In this document: piece after piece, positions 63,286 to 64,000 of the stretch
Layout: every line of letters starts with the position of its first letter
Position numbering within the stretch: position 1 is the stretch's first letter
Assembly: GCA_030587365.1 (NCBI GenBank)
Contig: JAUQZE010000003.1
Coordinates: 248,001-312,000, forward strand
Source: Candidatus Freyarchaeota archaeon
GTDB lineage: Archaea; Asgardarchaeota; Jordiarchaeia; Jordiarchaeales; Jordiarchaeaceae
Direction: 5' to 3'
Length of the DNA: 64,000 nt
Position numbers and translations under genes: made by a program
Notes under the pieces: generated by a model
Seen by the model: the letters and a program-made list of their open reading frames with translations, nothing else
What the model was told of the DNA's origin: nothing
The model's database searches: none

Positions 63286-64000
63286 ATGAAGCGGGACGAA
63301 CAAACAGAAATAGAAGTAGAAATTTATGGGAAAATGCTTGTGGCACTGGACCACATTGAAGGATGCAAAGAATTTGCGGCCCTGATTCCTGAAGTGCGGA
63401 CAAACCTGGTTTATGCAAAACCAAATCCCAAACGACCAGAAGATGTTTTAGCAATTGAGGGACGCATAACGGTCATAAACGGTATGCCCCACGCCGCAGG
63501 AAAACCCAAGTTCGGCGCATCAAGCCACATGGCTAGACTCATAATAGAAATAAACAAGGTCGAACCCTTGATACGAGCCGGAATCAACTTCGTGTGCAAT
63601 CCTACTCTTACAAAATGGTTGAAGGATTACTGCGGAAAAAAAGGATTGGTGTTCGGTGTGATTGACCGCACCAAGGAACCCGAGAAGGTTAAGGAGGTAG
63701 AGGGGGCGTCGATGCCTTGGAAGGTAAAAGAGGCTATAAGGGCGGCAGGTGGCAGAGTGCCAGATGTTTTCTACGAGGCAGGCGCTGTAGGTAAAGAAGA
63801 TCTTACAGTGCTCCTAGGAAAAGACCCGATTGAGGTTGCAAAAAGGGCATGTGAGATTGCTAGGCAGTATGCCAAGAGTGTTCAACCCAGACCCAAAGTG
63901 GGCAAGATAGACCTTGAGATTTTTACAAACTTCCTTCTGAAACGGCTCGGCAAAGAAGACGAAACAGTTATTGTGCCTCCCTTAACGGGCGTTGATTCAG
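63286..64000 (+). CDS. thiN: ThiN-domain thiamine-phosphate synthase-like protein, 5' part
   Basis: 238 residues are visible and the frame is open at the right edge. From about residue 20 the sequence follows the ThiN domain: A-L-D-H-I-E-G-C-K-E-F-A-A-L-I-P-E-V-R, G-R-I-T-V-I-N-G, K-F-G-A-S-S-H-M-A-R-L-I, I-R-A-G-I-N, M-P-W-K-V-K-E-A and P-D-V-F-Y. ThiN makes thiamine phosphate from HMP-PP and THZ-P in archaea. No helix-turn-helix precedes it, as in the regulator ThiR. About 40 residues after the domain lead out of the window, so a further domain is likely. ATG eight bases after GGAG. Confidence 0.8.
   Translation, partial: MKRDEQTEIEVEIYGKMLVALDHIEGCKEFAALIPEVRTNLVYAKPNPKRPEDVLAIEGRITVINGMPHAAGKPKFGASSHMARLIIEINKVEPLIRAGINFVCNPTLTKWLKDYCGKKGLVFGVIDRTKEPEKVKEVEGASMPWKVKEAIRAAGGRVPDVFYEAGAVGKEDLTVLLGKDPIEVAKRACEIARQYAKSVQPRPKVGKIDLEIFTNFLLKRLGKEDETVIVPPLTGVDS

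Overview
The window looks like a piece of an archaeal chromosome of moderate GC content. It carries DNA topoisomerase VI (both subunits), an Nre repair protein, a ThiN thiamine-phosphate synthase domain, an F420-type luciferase-family oxidoreductase, TATA-box promoters with several probable leaderless starts, and Shine-Dalgarno sites of the GGAGG/GAGGTG type. The gene mix (DUF169, DUF6485, DUF998, HEAT-repeat proteins, NosD-like surface proteins, acetoacetate-decarboxylase-like enzymes) would suit the Bathyarchaeia or a related TACK lineage. The actin-like sequences leave an Asgard affiliation possible. No rRNA, tRNA, CRISPR array or intact insertion sequence was found.

Layout. 1-4.5 kb: the tail of a membrane-anchored C25 (gingipain-like) peptidase, an iron-type alcohol dehydrogenase, an amidohydrolase and a flavin reductase with a radical-SAM relic upstream. 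5-18 kb: membrane proteins, DUF169, a membrane protein with a HEAT tail, the Nre/radical-SAM pair, cupin, V4R-like, LLM oxidoreductase, a Met-rich acidic protein and DUF998. 18.7-28.5 kb: nitronate monooxygenase, a repeat-rich NosD-like surface protein, an operon of ADC-like decarboxylase, FAD-linked oxidase and Fe-S (CCG) protein, TauE transporter and an alpha/beta hydrolase. 29-34 kb: top6B-top6A, a HEAT-repeat protein and a small helical protein. 34.3-41.3 kb: the most remarkable locus (below). 41.8-46.8 kb: ion transporter, DUF6485, a second ADC-like protein and HflX. 46.9-50 kb: small accessory genes among relics of an integrase and a 42-bp direct repeat. 50-57.5 kb: an unusually long PEPCK and a giant surface protein with a cytoplasmic helix-hairpin-helix tail. 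57.8-64 kb: HXXEE protein, CorA flanked by two broken copies of a pyrimidine-dimer glycosylase gene, a methyltransferase relic, a UPF0175/PIN toxin-antitoxin pair, an AlkD-like glycosylase, a Cys-rich protein and ThiN.

Main discovery. On the minus strand a tight three-gene operon encodes (i) a 1655-residue alpha-2-macroglobulin-like protein without a signal peptide, (ii) a VWA-domain protein and (iii) a 302-residue protein that matches actin from about residue 64 to the C terminus. The missing N-terminal 57 or so residues of actin (phosphate-1 loop and subdomain 2) are found inside the macroglobulin-like protein, residues 846-902, where the bait region would be expected, followed by a Gly/Pro/Ala linker. 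One actin fold therefore appears to be split between the first and third genes, with one half embedded in a protease-trap scaffold. I know of no described precedent; the functional reading is inference.
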